64,000 nucleotides of DNA from Roseiarcus sp963781895 (GCA_963781895.1 CAWAIM010000051.1:17868-81867), one strand, 5' to 3'; positions 55,048 to 64,000 are shown, counted from the first letter of the stretch. Translations and numbers: made by a program. The notes: generated by a model from the letters alone, not told the origin.

Positions 55048-57571
55048 ATGTTCGGCCGAGCTCGGGCCGTCCAGGCGCCGGCCGGTGTTTTGATCCTATT
55101 TTGGATGACCAATGGCGCGCGCGCCCAGGACGCTGCGCAGGTCCTGGACATGCCGTCGGTCCCAATTCTGAACTTCTCCTCGGTCGAGGCCAATATCGCC
55201 GGGCTCGCCATTTTGTTGCTGATGTTGCTTGCCACCATCACCGCCGTTCTTCATCTGCTCGGCAGAAGGATATGGACGCGGCGCGTCAGGGAACTGGAAG
55301 CGGAACTCGGGCGGACGAACGCCAAACTCGATCGCGCGTCGCTGATTCTGCGGAGCGAGTCGCAGATCGTAGTATCCTGGGACCGTCCGGACGCCGAGCC
55401 CGCAGTTGAAGGCGAATTCACCCTTGTCGCCGACGCGCCGGCGTGGCGACGCATCCTCAGCTACGCCGCATGGCTCGAGCCTGCGGTCGCGGCCGAGAGT
55501 CGAGGACGCGACGGAGCGGTTGTTGAAGCGCGGCGAGGCTTTTTCTACAGCTGTGGTGAGCCTGCGAGGGCGGCATCTCGAAATCGACGGCCGGCCCGTT
55601 TCCGGCAGCGCCGTCATGCGAATCCGCGACGTCTCGGGCGACAGGCTGCAACTGGCGCAATTGCGCGATAAATTCGCCGAGGTCGACGGAGCCTTGCAAG
55701 CGCTTCGCCTGGCGCTTGAGTCTGCCGGCCTGCCCGCCTGGATGCGCGACGCGCAAGGGCGCCTCGTATGGTGCAACACGCCTTACGCGCTGTCAGTCGA
55801 AGCGCCCGACGACAGGGCGGCAGTCGAGAAGGGGGGGGAACTGTTCGATCCGGCGCTGCGCCGGGAGGCGGCCGCGTCGGTCAGGGAGGCGGGCGTCTGG
55901 AAACGGCGCGCAGGAGCCGTCGTTGGCGGGGAACTCCGAACTTTCGAGGCCGCCGAGACGCGCACGCCGTTTGGCTCCGTCGGCATCGCCGATGATGTCT
56001 CGGAGATCGCCGCGCTGCGGGCCGAAATGGAGCGCAACGAGGAAGATTACGCGCGCATGATCGACCGGCTGTCGACCGCGGTCGCGATTTTCGACAAGTC
56101 CAGGCGGCTGACATTTTACAATGCCGCCTACCGGCAAATCTGGTCGCTCGATCCGGCCTTCCTCGATCAGAGGCCGACCGACGGCGAAATTCTCGATCGG
56201 CTGCGCGCCCAGCGTCAATTGCCTGAGCAGGCGGATTTCCGCGGATGGAAGGCGCAGCAGATGAACGCCTACCATGCGATCGAGCCGAGCGAGACGGTCT
56301 GGCATCTGCCAGACGGGCGCGCACTGCGGGTCGTGACCAGCCCCAATCCGAAAGGCGGAGTAACCTATCTCTACGACGATGCGACACAAAGCTATGCGCT
56401 CGCCTCACAAGTGAAAGCGATAACTCATGTGCAGGGCGAGACGCTCGACGCCCTCAAGGAGGGCGTGGCGGTGTTCGGCGCCGACGGACGCATGAAACTG
56501 TTCAATCCTGTCTTCGCCCAAATGTGGCGACTCGATGCGGTCAAGCTGCGCGATCGCCCGCACATCGACGAGATCGCGCATGCCTGCAAGCCGCTTTGCC
56601 AAGATCCCGCCCTCTGGGACGAGTTGCGCGCCATGGTCGTCAGTCTTCCCGAGCATCGCGAAAGCCGCGCGGTGCGGATCCCGCGGACGGACGGGCTCAC
56701 CCTCGATTGCGCCACGTTGCCGCTACCGGATGGGGCGACGCTGTTGACCTCCCTCGACGTTACTGCCGGCGCCAATGTCGAGCGCGCGCTCACCGAACGC
56801 AATCAAGCGCTTGTGGAGGCCGAGAAACTGCGCAACGACTTCGTCAATCACGTGTCGTACGAACTGCGCACGCCGCTCACCAACATCATCGGCTTCACGC
56901 AGCTCCTCGCCGCCGGAGGCGTCGGCCCGCTCAATCCCAAGCAGCTCGAATATGCCGGCTTCATCACCAATTCTTCTCACGCCTTGCTCGCGATCATCGA
57001 CGACATTCTGGATCTGGCCTCGATCGACGCTGGCGCTTTGGAGCTCCGCCTGGAAAGCGTCGACGTCGCCGAGGCGATGAAAGCGGCGGCGGCCGGCGTG
57101 CAGGACCGCCTGTCGGAAGCGGCGATCGAACTGCGCATCGTCGCGACTGACGGCGTCGGGTCGTTGCGCGCCGATGGGCGGCGGGTGCGCCAGGTGCTGT
57201 TCAATCTCCTCTCCAACGCCATCAACTATTCCGAACCGGGCCAAACGGTGTCGCTGGCGGCCATGCGGCGCGGCGCCGAAATCGTGTTCAAGGTCAGCGA
57301 CCGTGGACGCGGCATTCCGCCGGAAATGATTGACCGCGTATTCGATCGCTTCGCCACCTTCCCCAACGGCTCGCGCCAGCGCGGCCCCGGTCTCGGCCTG
57401 TCGATCGTCAGGGCGATGGTTGAACTCCACAAGGGTCGGGTGCTGATCGACACCGCGCCCAACGAGGGCACGACCGTCACCTGCATATTCCCGATCGATC
57501 CTGCCGCCGCCGCGGCGCAAACCGAGAATCTTGGGCTTGCGGCGCCGCAAAAGCCAAAATCGGCGCAGTAG
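55048..57571 (+). CDS. divL: DivL-type tyrosine pseudo-histidine kinase with PAS domains, one-base insertion
   Basis: About 840 residues after repair. A signal-like N-terminus ending in ARAQ and a membrane helix (GLAILLLMLLATITAVLHLL) are followed by PAS-type modules (LPAWMRDAQGRLVWCNTPYA; IFDKSRRLTFYNAAYRQIW; VFGADGRMKLFNPVFAQMW). In the dimerisation domain the H-box reads FVNHVSYELRTPLTNIIGF: a Tyr (codon 56858-56860, residue 604) replaces the phosphoaccepting His, the hallmark of Caulobacter DivL. The ATPase N, G1 and G2 boxes (LFNLLSNAINYSEPG, DRGRGIPPEM, GPGLGLSIVRAMVELHKG) are intact. The frame breaks near 55498. DivL acts in the DivK-CckA cell-polarity pathway. The gene is 6 bp ahead of the tsaE fusion. 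Confidence 0.82.
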
Positions 57572-57577
57572 CGGGTC

Positions 57578-59143
57578 ATGAGCGATCGCAGTGATGAGGC
57601 GGGGCGCGCGAAACTCTGGCGCCTGGAGGCGCCGAACGAAGCGGCGACCCTGAGCCTCGCCGCGGCGCAGGCGGCGTGGCTGGAGCCCGGGGATTTCGTC
57701 GCGCTGACCGGCGACCTGGGCGCCGGCAAGACCACCTTCGCGCGCGGGCTGATCCGCGCGCTCGTCGAGGCGCCGGCTCTCGAAACGCCAAGCCCGACCT
57801 TCACGTTGATGCAGGTCTACGATGCGCCGCGCGGGCCCGTGGTCCATGCCGATTTCTATCGTCTGCGCGGCGCTCAGGAGCTCGACAATCTCGGCTGGGA
57901 CGAGGCGATAACAGGCGCGATCACGATCGTCGAATGGCCTCAGCGCGTGGCCGAGGCGCTGCCGGCCGACCGGCTCGAAGTGGACATAAGGTTCGATCCG
58001 GCGCGCGGTCCCGATTTTCGCGTGATGACGCTGCGCGGGCGTGGCGCAGTGAGCCGGCGTCTTGCTCGGGCGCTCGGGGTCGGGGCGCTGCTGGAGCGGG
58101 CCGGCTGGAGCGGCGCGAGGCGCGAATTCCTGCAGGGCGACGCCTCGATTCGCGCCTACGAGCGGCTGACCAGAAGCGACGGCGCGACCGCGATCCTGAT
58201 GTTTTCGCCGCCCCGGCCCGCTGGTCCGATTGTGCGCTTCGGCAAGCCTTACGCGGCGATCGCCAAGCTCTCGCCCGACATCCGCGCCTTCATCGCCATG
58301 GCCGAGGGCTTGCGGCGCCTCGGCTATTCGGCGCCCGCCCTGTTCGGTTACAGCCTCGAGGAGGGGCTGGCGCTCATCGAGGATTTCGGCGCCGTCACGA
58401 TCGCCGACGACGGCGTCCCCAATGACGCCCGCTACGCTGAAGCGGTGGCGCTGCTGGCCGATCTGCACGGCCGCGAATTGCCGGACAGCCTGCCCGTCGG
58501 CGAGGAGACCTATCGCCCGCCGATCTATGACATCGAAGCGATGCTGGTCGAGGTCGAACTGGTCATCGACTGGTATGCGCCTCTGGTCGCGAGAGTGGCG
58601 ACGCCCTCGGGGGCGCGCATGCAATTTCTGGCGATCTGGCGCGAATTGCTGGCCCCGATCCTCGCCGCGCCCACGACCTGGGTTCTGCGCGACTTTCATT
58701 CGCCCAACCTGCATTGGCTGGCCGAGCGGCAGGGTTTCCGGAGGATCGGCCTGATCGATTTTCAGGACGCGGTGATCGGGCCGCCGGCCTATGACCTCGC
58801 TTCGCTGCTGCAGGACGCTCGCGTCGACGTGCCGGAGGACCTCGAAATGCGGCTGGCCGCGCTTTATCTGCGCAGCCGCGCGGACGCCGATCCGGGCTTC
58901 GAGGCGGAGAGCTTCGCCGCCGCCTATGCCGCGATGGGCGCGCAGCGCGCGACCAAGATCCTCGGCCTGTTCGCCCGGCTCGACAAGCGCGACGGCAAGC
59001 CGCACTACCTGCGCCACCTGCCGCGCATCGAGCGCTATCTGGCCAAGAACCTCGCGCATCCGTCGCTGGCGCCGCTCGCCAACTGGTATCGGGGCCACCT
59101 GCCGCGGGCTCTGGGCGAGCGCCCCGCCGCCGCCGAGCCTTGA
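57578..59143 (+). CDS. tsaE: bifunctional TsaE ATPase / aminoglycoside-phosphotransferase-fold sugar kinase
   Basis: A 521-residue fusion. Residues 1-150 are TsaE, the ATPase of tRNA threonylcarbamoyladenosine synthesis, with Walker A TGDLGAGKTTFARGLIRAL and SPTFTLMQVYDAPRGPVVHAD, YRLRGAQELDNLGWDEA. From about residue 175 a phosphotransferase-fold kinase follows: REFLQGDASIRAYERLT, LALIEDFGAVT, TTWVLRDFHSPNLHWLAERQ (catalytic HxD-type loop as RDFHSPN) and GLIDFQDAVIGPPAYDLASL. The kinase part resembles AmgK, which phosphorylates anomeric amino sugars in peptidoglycan recycling. With the MurU-like gene next door it forms a plausible recycling pair. This fusion is known in alphaproteobacteria. 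Confidence 0.9.
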   Translation: MSDRSDEAGRAKLWRLEAPNEAATLSLAAAQAAWLEPGDFVALTGDLGAGKTTFARGLIRALVEAPALETPSPTFTLMQVYDAPRGPVVHADFYRLRGAQELDNLGWDEAITGAITIVEWPQRVAEALPADRLEVDIRFDPARGPDFRVMTLRGRGAVSRRLARALGVGALLERAGWSGARREFLQGDASIRAYERLTRSDGATAILMFSPPRPAGPIVRFGKPYAAIAKLSPDIRAFIAMAEGLRRLGYSAPALFGYSLEEGLALIEDFGAVTIADDGVPNDARYAEAVALLADLHGRELPDSLPVGEETYRPPIYDIEAMLVEVELVIDWYAPLVARVATPSGARMQFLAIWRELLAPILAAPTTWVLRDFHSPNLHWLAERQGFRRIGLIDFQDAVIGPPAYDLASLLQDARVDVPEDLEMRLAALYLRSRADADPGFEAESFAAAYAAMGAQRATKILGLFARLDKRDGKPHYLRHLPRIERYLAKNLAHPSLAPLANWYRGHLPRALGERPAAAEP

Positions 59144-59167
59144 GGTCCGGTCATTGAAGCCCCGGCG

Positions 59168-59893
59168 ATGAGCGCTCAGACCCCCAAGACCGCGATGGTG
59201 TTCGCCGCGGGGCTGGGGACGCGCATGCGGCCGATCACCGACGCGCTGCCGAAGCCGCTGGTCCGGGTCGGCGGCAAGGCGCTGATCGATCATTGTCTCG
59301 ATCGGCTGGCCGAGAACGGGGTCGAACAGGCGGTCGTCAACGTCCATTGGCTCGCCGACCAGATCGAGGCGCATCTGGCCGGGCGCCGAGCTCCCAGGAT
59401 CCTGATTTCGGACGAACGGTCGAGGCTCCTCGACCAGGGCGGCGGCATCAAGCGCGCGCTGCCGGCCCTCGGCGCCGATCCGTTCCTTCTCTGCAACACC
59501 GACGCGTTCTGGATCGAAGGGCCGCGGTCGAACATTCGCCGGCTCGCCGAGGCCTTCGATCCCGACAGCATGGACGTGCTGCTGCTGGTCGCCGGGAGCG
59601 CCGGCGCCGTCGGCGTCGACTGGCCGGGGGATTTCACCATGGCGCCCGACGGACGCTTGACCGCGCGCGAGCCGCGCCAGGTGGCGCCCTTCGTCTATAC
59701 CGGCGTCGGAATCGTCAAACCGCGGCTGTTCGGCGGCGAGGCGGCCGAGGTCTTCCGCCTGGCGCCGTATTTTCACGCCGCGGCGGCCCAAGGCCGGCTC
59801 TACGGCGTTCGCCTCGACGGCCTGTGGCTGCACATCGGGCGGCCCGAGACGATCGCCGAAGCCGAGCGAGCCATCGACCGCTCGACCCTATGA
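59168..59893 (+). CDS. nucleotidyltransferase, MurU-like (N-acetylmuramate-1-phosphate uridylyltransferase)
   Basis: A 241-residue sugar-phosphate nucleotidyltransferase: MVFAAGLGTRMRPITDALPK is the nucleotide-binding motif with PLVRVGGKALIDHCLDRL, then NVHWLADQIEAHLAGR, LDQGGGIKRALPALG and LLCNTDAFWIEGP. The C-terminal HIGRPETIAEAERAI ends the fold. With the AmgK-like kinase domain 24 bp upstream it would make UDP-MurNAc from recycled cell-wall sugar. Nothing in the sequence proves the acceptor. Confidence 0.87.
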   Translation: MSAQTPKTAMVFAAGLGTRMRPITDALPKPLVRVGGKALIDHCLDRLAENGVEQAVVNVHWLADQIEAHLAGRRAPRILISDERSRLLDQGGGIKRALPALGADPFLLCNTDAFWIEGPRSNIRRLAEAFDPDSMDVLLLVAGSAGAVGVDWPGDFTMAPDGRLTAREPRQVAPFVYTGVGIVKPRLFGGEAAEVFRLAPYFHAAAAQGRLYGVRLDGLWLHIGRPETIAEAERAIDRSTL

Positions 59894-60110
59894 GGCGCCT
59901 TTGCTTTTCTGACCGATCGCAGCCGCCTGACTTTCCTCCGACCTCGTTCTGAGGCGCCGCGAAGCGGCCTCGAACAACGCTTCGGAACAGCGCCAAGCGG
60001 CGGTTCGAACGTCCGCCGCCAGCTGGATCATCGTTCGAGACGCCCACTTCGCGGGCTCCGCGGGATGAGGCCGTCGGGACGCGCCGTTTCGGCTCCCGAA
60101 TCGAGCAATT

Positions 60111-60594
60111 TCAATCGCTTACGGCGCCATTCGGTTCCGGGCGGGCGCGCGGCGCCTCGAGCGCGAGCGGGGCCGGGGAGGGCGGCGCCAGGCGGGCCGG
60201 CCTCGGCGCCGGGGCCTCGCCGGCGGCGGCGAAGCCGTGATAGCGGTCGAGTTCGCGCACGATCTTCACCACCCGGTCGACCGCCTGCAGATTGGCGCCC
60301 GACATCGCGCTGTAGGCGACCAGCAGCGCCTCGTTGAGGCGGCTCACCTGCAGCGCCAGAAACTCCTCGGGCGGCTGAGGCGCGCGGCGGGCGAGAACGC
60401 TCCGGACATATTTGCGCATGCCGCGCTCGCTCACCCCCTCCCGGTCGGCGATCTCGGCGATCGACACGCCGCGGTTCAGGAGGCCGACGATCCCCAGTCT
60501 CGCGCTCGGCCTTCCTTCGCCGCGCCGCGCTTCGCGCCGCGGGCGAGCGATCGCGGCGGACTTTTGGCTGGGCGGGTTCGACGGGCTCGGACAA
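60111..60594 (-). CDS. helix-turn-helix protein, paralogue 2 of 2, one-base insertion
   Basis: About 160 residues. After a short charged N-terminus (MSEPVEPAQPKVRRDRSPAA) comes a helix-turn-helix (GRPSARLGIVGLLNRGVSIA, EIADREGVSERGM) and a helical module (FLALQVSRLNEALLVAYSAM, LQAVDRVVKIVRELDRYHGF), then a Pro/Ala-rich tail. The TTG start at 60594 has GGAGA exactly 7 bp upstream, the same as paralogue 1, and a strong promoter lies beyond. Reading from this TTG requires removing one base near 60516 (CGGCGA-A-GGAAGG). A longer unbroken frame would start upstream of the predicted transcript start, which makes it unlikely. Function is unknown. Confidence 0.62.
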
Positions 60595-60927
60595 GGGGCG
60601 TTCTCCGTTGGGGCGCATGGAGAACAAATATAGAACAAAGGTTCGGCTTTGGCAAGAAATTGTCGGTGCTTCCGGAATCGGAAAGAGGCGACGACAATCG
60701 GCGCGACCGTGGCTCAAACTCGGATATTGCGACGACAGAGCCACTTTTCGGCGAAAGGCCAATTTGGGGGTTTTTCAACACAATCGATCCCAAGCGGACA
60801 CTCGCAATCTCGCGTCGAAGGCGAGACGAAGCGGAGCTTTTTGCGCTTCGCTGGGAAACTGCTACTTTGCGGGTCTTCGTCGGCCACCATGTGTCGCGCG
60901 GTTTGTCGCGCGTCTTCCGAGGACGTC
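60595..60927. other. divergent intergenic region, 333 bp
   Basis: Holds the leftward promoter of HTH paralogue 2 (60627-60655). A weaker rightward pair TTGCGC (60841-60846) and TACTTT (60863-60868), 16 bp apart, could drive the cyclase gene. The region is clearly more AT-rich than its surroundings. Confidence 0.45.
60627..60655 (-). promoter_or_regulatory. sigma-70-like promoter of HTH paralogue 2
   Basis: On the minus strand TTGCCA (60650-60655) and TATATT (60627-60632) are exactly 17 bp apart, one of the best promoter matches in the window. The transcript would start near 60620, giving a 26-base leader that carries GGAGA before the TTG. Confidence 0.65.
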
Positions 60928-62734
60928 ATGCACGTCGCCGCTTGGCTACGAGGCCTCGGCCTTGAACGGCACGAGACCGCATTTCGCGAACACCTGATCG
61001 ACTTGGATGTCGTTCGCGAGTTGACCGAGAACGATCTCGAAAAGCTCGGCTTGGCGCTTGGCGACCGTAAGCGCGTACTGAAGGCGATCGCCAGTCTGCC
61101 GACGCTAGAGCCGGCGGCGTCCGGTCCCATCGTGGCGCGCCGCGGCCGAGACGAAGCGGAGCGAGGGCCCGTAACGGTGATGTTCTGCGATTTGGTCGGG
61201 TCGACCGGCCTCGCGGCCACGCTCGACGCCGAAGACTGGCGCAGCCTTGTCGGACCCTATCTCGACGACGCCGGGAAGGCGATTGGCCAATACGGCGGCC
61301 ATGTCGCCAAAAAGCTCGGCGACGGGCTCATGGCGCTGTTCGGACATCCGAGGGCGCAGGAAAATGACGCGGAACGCGCGGCTCGCGCTGGTTTGGCGAT
61401 CCTTCGCGCGCTCGAAGACTTGAACGCCGCCAACGCCGGGCGCGGACTTCCCGCGCTCGCCGCCCGCATCGGGCTCGATAGCGGTCCGGTCGTCGTCGAT
61501 TCCACGGGCGAGGTGTTCGGCGACGCTCCCAACCTTGCCGCTCGGGTGCAAAGCGCGGCGGAGCCGGGAACGATGCTCGTCACGGCGGCCGTGCGCCGAC
61601 AGGTCGCGGGCATGTTCGTCGTCGAAGACAAAGGCCCACATGAACTGAAGGGCGTTCCGGGTTCGCCGGTTCTGCACCGAATCGTGCGCCCCAGCGGCGG
61701 CGGCCGGCGCGCCGGCGCGCGCATCCAGACACCGCTCATCGGGCGCAACGACGATCTGGCGGTCCTCGTCAAGCGCTGGGAGCGCGCGCGAGCCGGCGAC
61801 GGGCAGTTCATTCAGATCGTCGGCGAGCCCGGAATTGGTAAGTCGCGCCTCATCGATGAGTTTCGTGGTCTGCTCGCCGAGACGCCCCATTCCTGGGTCG
61901 AATGGACCTCGTCTCAATTGTTGCAGAACACAGCGCTGCATCCGTTGGCCGAATGGGGCAAGCAGCGATTTGGCGGCGCCGAGGTCGCGCCGGAGAGGCG
62001 GCTCGCCGATCTCGAATATTCGCTGACCCAAGTGAAGCTCGATCCGATCGAGTTTGTGCCCCTGCTCGCGCCCCTGCTCGACATTTCCGCCGCGACGGTC
62101 GGCGCGCCTGAACTTCCGCCCGACGAACTGCGACGCCGCCAGCTCGCCGCGATGGCCGCCTGGGTGCTTGCGGGCGGCCGCGTCTCAACCGCTCGTGCTC
62201 GCCTTCGAAGACCTCCACTGGGCAGACCCGACCTCCCTCGATCTGTTGAAGATGCTCGCCGAACGTGGCGCGGCGGCGCCGCTCATGATCGTCGCGACGG
62301 CGCGCCCGGAATTTCGCGCGCCTTGGGCGACGCGCTCGCACCATGGGATCATTTCGCTGGTTCCGCTCGATCGTCAGCAGGTGCGCCAGATGGTCGGCGC
62401 CATTGCCGAGCGCGATGCGCTTTCCGCCGACGTGGTCGAAGACGTCACTGACCGCACGGGCGGGGTGCCGTTGTTCATCGAGGAAGTGACGCGGCTGATG
62501 ATCGACGGCGGAGCGCGGGCGATTCCGCCGACCTTGCAGCAATCGCTCGCCGCGCGGCTCGATCGGCTCGGCGAGGCCCGCGAGGTTGCGCAGATGGGCG
62601 CGGTCGTGGGACGGGAATTCAAGTTCGGCCTATTGCTCGCGATCGCGGGGGCGCCGGAGGCTGAACTCAATGCCGCGCTCGAAAACCTAGTGGCCGGAGT
62701 CACACGAACTGAGGGTATAGCCTTGCGAGCCTAA
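60928..62734 (+). pseudogene. SAM-domain / class III nucleotide cyclase / AAA ATPase regulator, truncated by an IS element and with one inserted base
   Basis: Residues 1-60 form a SAM domain (MHVAAWLRGLGLERHETAF, ELTENDLEKLGLALGDRKRV). The cyclase domain follows with metal-binding VMFCDLVGSTGLAATLDAED and KLGDGLMALFGHP (both Asp present), and GEVFGDAPNLAARVQSAAEP. The AAA/NB-ARC-like ATPase has QIVGEPGIGKSRLIDEFRGL, and after a frame break near 62180 LVLAFEDLHWADPTSLDLL and TGGVPLFIEEVTRLMIDGG. The normal C-terminal TPR half is gone: the chain runs into the IS at about 62690 and stops at 62734 after roughly a dozen IS-encoded residues. The remaining part may still make nucleotide signal. Confidence 0.82.
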
Positions 62735-63853
62735 CGCGGGCGTCGGCGGTTGTGAATTGCCAGTCGGCCTTGGCGTGATGTTTGTTGCGGTGTTGTTCCC
62801 AGGCAGCGACTTCCGCGGTCAGTTCTGGCTTGTTGGGGATGCGGCGATCCAGGCACTGGGTCGAGAGGACGGCGAGTTCGGATTCGGCCATGTCGAGCCA
62901 GCTTCCGTGCTTGGGCGTGTAATGCCATTCGAACCGTTCGACGAGGCGACGCGCTTCGGCGGCGGGGAAGGCTTCGTAGAGCGACGCCGTCGTGTGCGTG
63001 CTGAGATTGTCCTGAACCAGAACGATCTTGTCTGCGTCGGGAAAATGCGTGTCGGACAAATCCTTGAGCGCATGGGCGTAATCGACGGCCGCGCGGCGGT
63101 CGGTGACCTTCACGTGGCGCCAGCCCTCCAGCGGCGCGAACATCATGAACAGATTGGCCACGCCATTGCGTTCGTATTCGTAGTCGTGACGCGCCGGTTG
63201 TCCCGGCTTGACGGCGATCGGCGCGCGCGTCTCGACGATGAGTTGCTTCGACGTTTCATCGAGGCATACGAGGGGGCGCTTGGGATCATGCGGCCTTTGG
63301 TAGACTTCCAGCACGTCTTCCATGTTGGCGACAAAGGCCGCGCTGGCCTCGGGCGCGATCACCCATTGCTGCTTGAGATGGGGCTTGAGAATGTTTTTTT
63401 GAGCGTCCGCCCGATCGTGTTGTCGCTGGCGCTCTCGACGATCTGCAGTTCGACGACCTTCTCCTCCAGAAGACGCAGGGTCCATTTGGCGTGGCCCGCC
63501 GGGGCCGGCCCGCAAGCCAAAGCGATCAGCTTGGCTTCCGCGGCGCCGTCGAAAATCCGCCGCGGGGCGGAATTGGGATTGTACTTGCGCGTCAAGACGG
63601 CTTCGAAGCCTTCCTCGACAAGTTGCCGTCGCGTCCGCTCGATCGTCGCGATGCTGGTGTCCAGCGCCTCGGCGATTCGGCTGTCGCTCCATCCGTCGCC
63701 GGCCTCCGACACGTCCGCTTTCAACAGAATGCGGGCTTTCGTCAACAAATGCCCGGCGCGCTTGCCCTTGCGGATAAACTCGTCGAGCCGAGCACGTTCC
63801 TCCTCGCTCAGCCTGACCACGTATTTCTTGACGGCAATCTCTTTGCTGGCCAC
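62700..63853 (-). CDS. IS630-family DDE transposase, made by -1 ribosomal frameshift
   Basis: The first frame (MASKEIAVKKYVVRLSEEER) carries the N-terminal helix-turn-helix (SDSRIAEALDTSIATIERTR) and ends shortly after GRTLKK. The second frame supplies the catalytic domain: LVCLDETSKQLIVETRAP (first Asp), KIVLVQDNLSTHTTASLYEA (second Asp) and SWLDMAESELAVLSTQCL (Glu). Slipping back one base on the seven A at the junction joins KK directly to NILKPHLKQQW, giving 384 residues. The length modulo 3 agrees with a -1 shift. The C-terminus PQFV ends right at the left inverted repeat. Confidence 0.87.
63394..63400 (-). other. programmed -1 frameshift site of the transposase (A AAA AAA C)
   Basis: Seven consecutive A (T on the plus strand) followed by CATTC. 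In the incoming frame the codons are AAA-AAA-ACA; after -1 slippage they are AAA-AAA-AAC-ATT. This is a textbook slippery heptamer. A sequencing error of one A would look the same. Confidence 0.6.
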
Positions 63854-63927
63854 GAATCATCTCCATCGCTCGATCGCGACGGCACAGATTCACACAATGC
63901 CGTCAAACGCAATGACGTGAGCCACTA

Positions 63928-64000
63928 GCAGCCTGTCGGACTGAGGTCTTGGATTTGTGGCGGGGGCTGGTTTTGCAGCCTCGCGCGGTCGTTTTCATAT
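63928..64000. other. right flank of the IS element, unassigned
   Basis: The 73 bp after the IS do not continue the cyclase-AAA gene in a recognisable way. GCAGCCTGTCGGACTGAGG right at the junction resembles the terminal sequence of another insertion sequence, so a second element may begin here and extend beyond the window. Confidence 0.35.

Larger units (their letters stand above)
62690..63925. mobile_element. IS630-family insertion sequence, 1236 bp
   Basis: The ends are imperfect inverted repeats, GTGGCCGGAGTCA at the left and the complement of GTGGCTCACGTCA at the right, each preceded by TA (62688-62689 and 63926-63927). TA target duplication is the mark of IS630/Tc1-type elements. It carries one transposase in two overlapping frames on the minus strand. 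It interrupts the cyclase-AAA gene. Confidence 0.82.

Noticed and set aside
56723..59833. 1036-codon minus-strand open frame opposite divL, tsaE and murU-like genes
   Set aside because: Antisense shadow spanning three genes with clear family motifs; no domain in the translation.
1..64000. tRNA or rRNA genes, prophage modules
   Set aside because: No cloverleaf with a TTCGANNC arm, no rRNA core sequence and no phage structural gene were recognised on either strand by eye.

Overview
The window is GC-rich, densely coded DNA of an alphaproteobacterium, most likely a member of the Hyphomicrobiales. The evidence is a DivL-type tyrosine pseudo-kinase followed by a TsaE-phosphotransferase fusion and a MurU-like nucleotidyltransferase, hslV-hslU, a PuuE/OHCU-decarboxylase fusion with guanine deaminase, an enoyl-CoA hydratase near rpsT, and a PEPxxWAM-type C-terminal sorting signal. 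A methylotroph- or Beijerinckiaceae-like host is possible, but no marker in the window proves it.

Layout. (1) 1-13.6 kb is a catabolic island: a TPP-dependent 2-oxoacid/acetoin dehydrogenase E1 alpha/beta pair on the minus strand, diverging from two zinc alcohol dehydrogenases, a PRISE-type enone reductase, a Gfo/Idh/MocA oxidoreductase, a ribose-type ABC importer and an unusual regulator that joins a winged helix to a solute-binding-protein domain. A near-palindromic 13-bp element occurs identically in the two main intergenic regions. (2) 14.3-19.3 kb carries a Usp, an adaptor and an HME-type RND pump. (3) 19.5-25.5 kb has a methyltransferase, a hydrolase, a thiolase and a FadJ-type multifunctional enzyme. 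(4) 25.8-27.1 kb carries exported MsrB and MsrA. (5) 27.1-31.7 kb is a tightly coupled acyl-CoA ligase, amidohydrolase, hydrolase and dehydrogenase operon. (6) 31.9-35.3 kb encodes envelope proteins (PEP-CTERM protein, collagen-like lipoprotein), a cNMP-binding protein and a DUF4239 membrane protein. (7) 35.8-42.3 kb has a thiolase, a P-type H+-ATPase and a SWIM-SNF2 helicase. (8) 42.5-45.5 kb has an HTH protein, rpsT, a TSUP transporter and an enoyl-CoA hydratase. (9) 45.6-48.3 kb is purine/urate catabolism. (10) 48.4-49.5 kb is a small redox/sulfur operon. (11) 49.9-59.9 kb is core genes: PHP phosphoesterase, hslVU, a GcvR-like protein, trpS, divL, tsaE fusion and murU-like. (12) 60.1-64 kb has a second HTH paralogue and a SAM-cyclase-AAA regulator cut by an IS630-family element.

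Sixteen single-base insertions break the frame of fifteen otherwise well-preserved genes, including hslU and divL. Each reading frame resumes cleanly after removing one base, which points to sequencing or assembly indels rather than gene decay. Two genes differ. The AhpD-like gene has two apparent one-base losses. The IS transposase has a true-looking -1 slippage site (seven A). Corrected lengths are given in the entries.

No tRNA, rRNA, CRISPR array or prophage was recognised.
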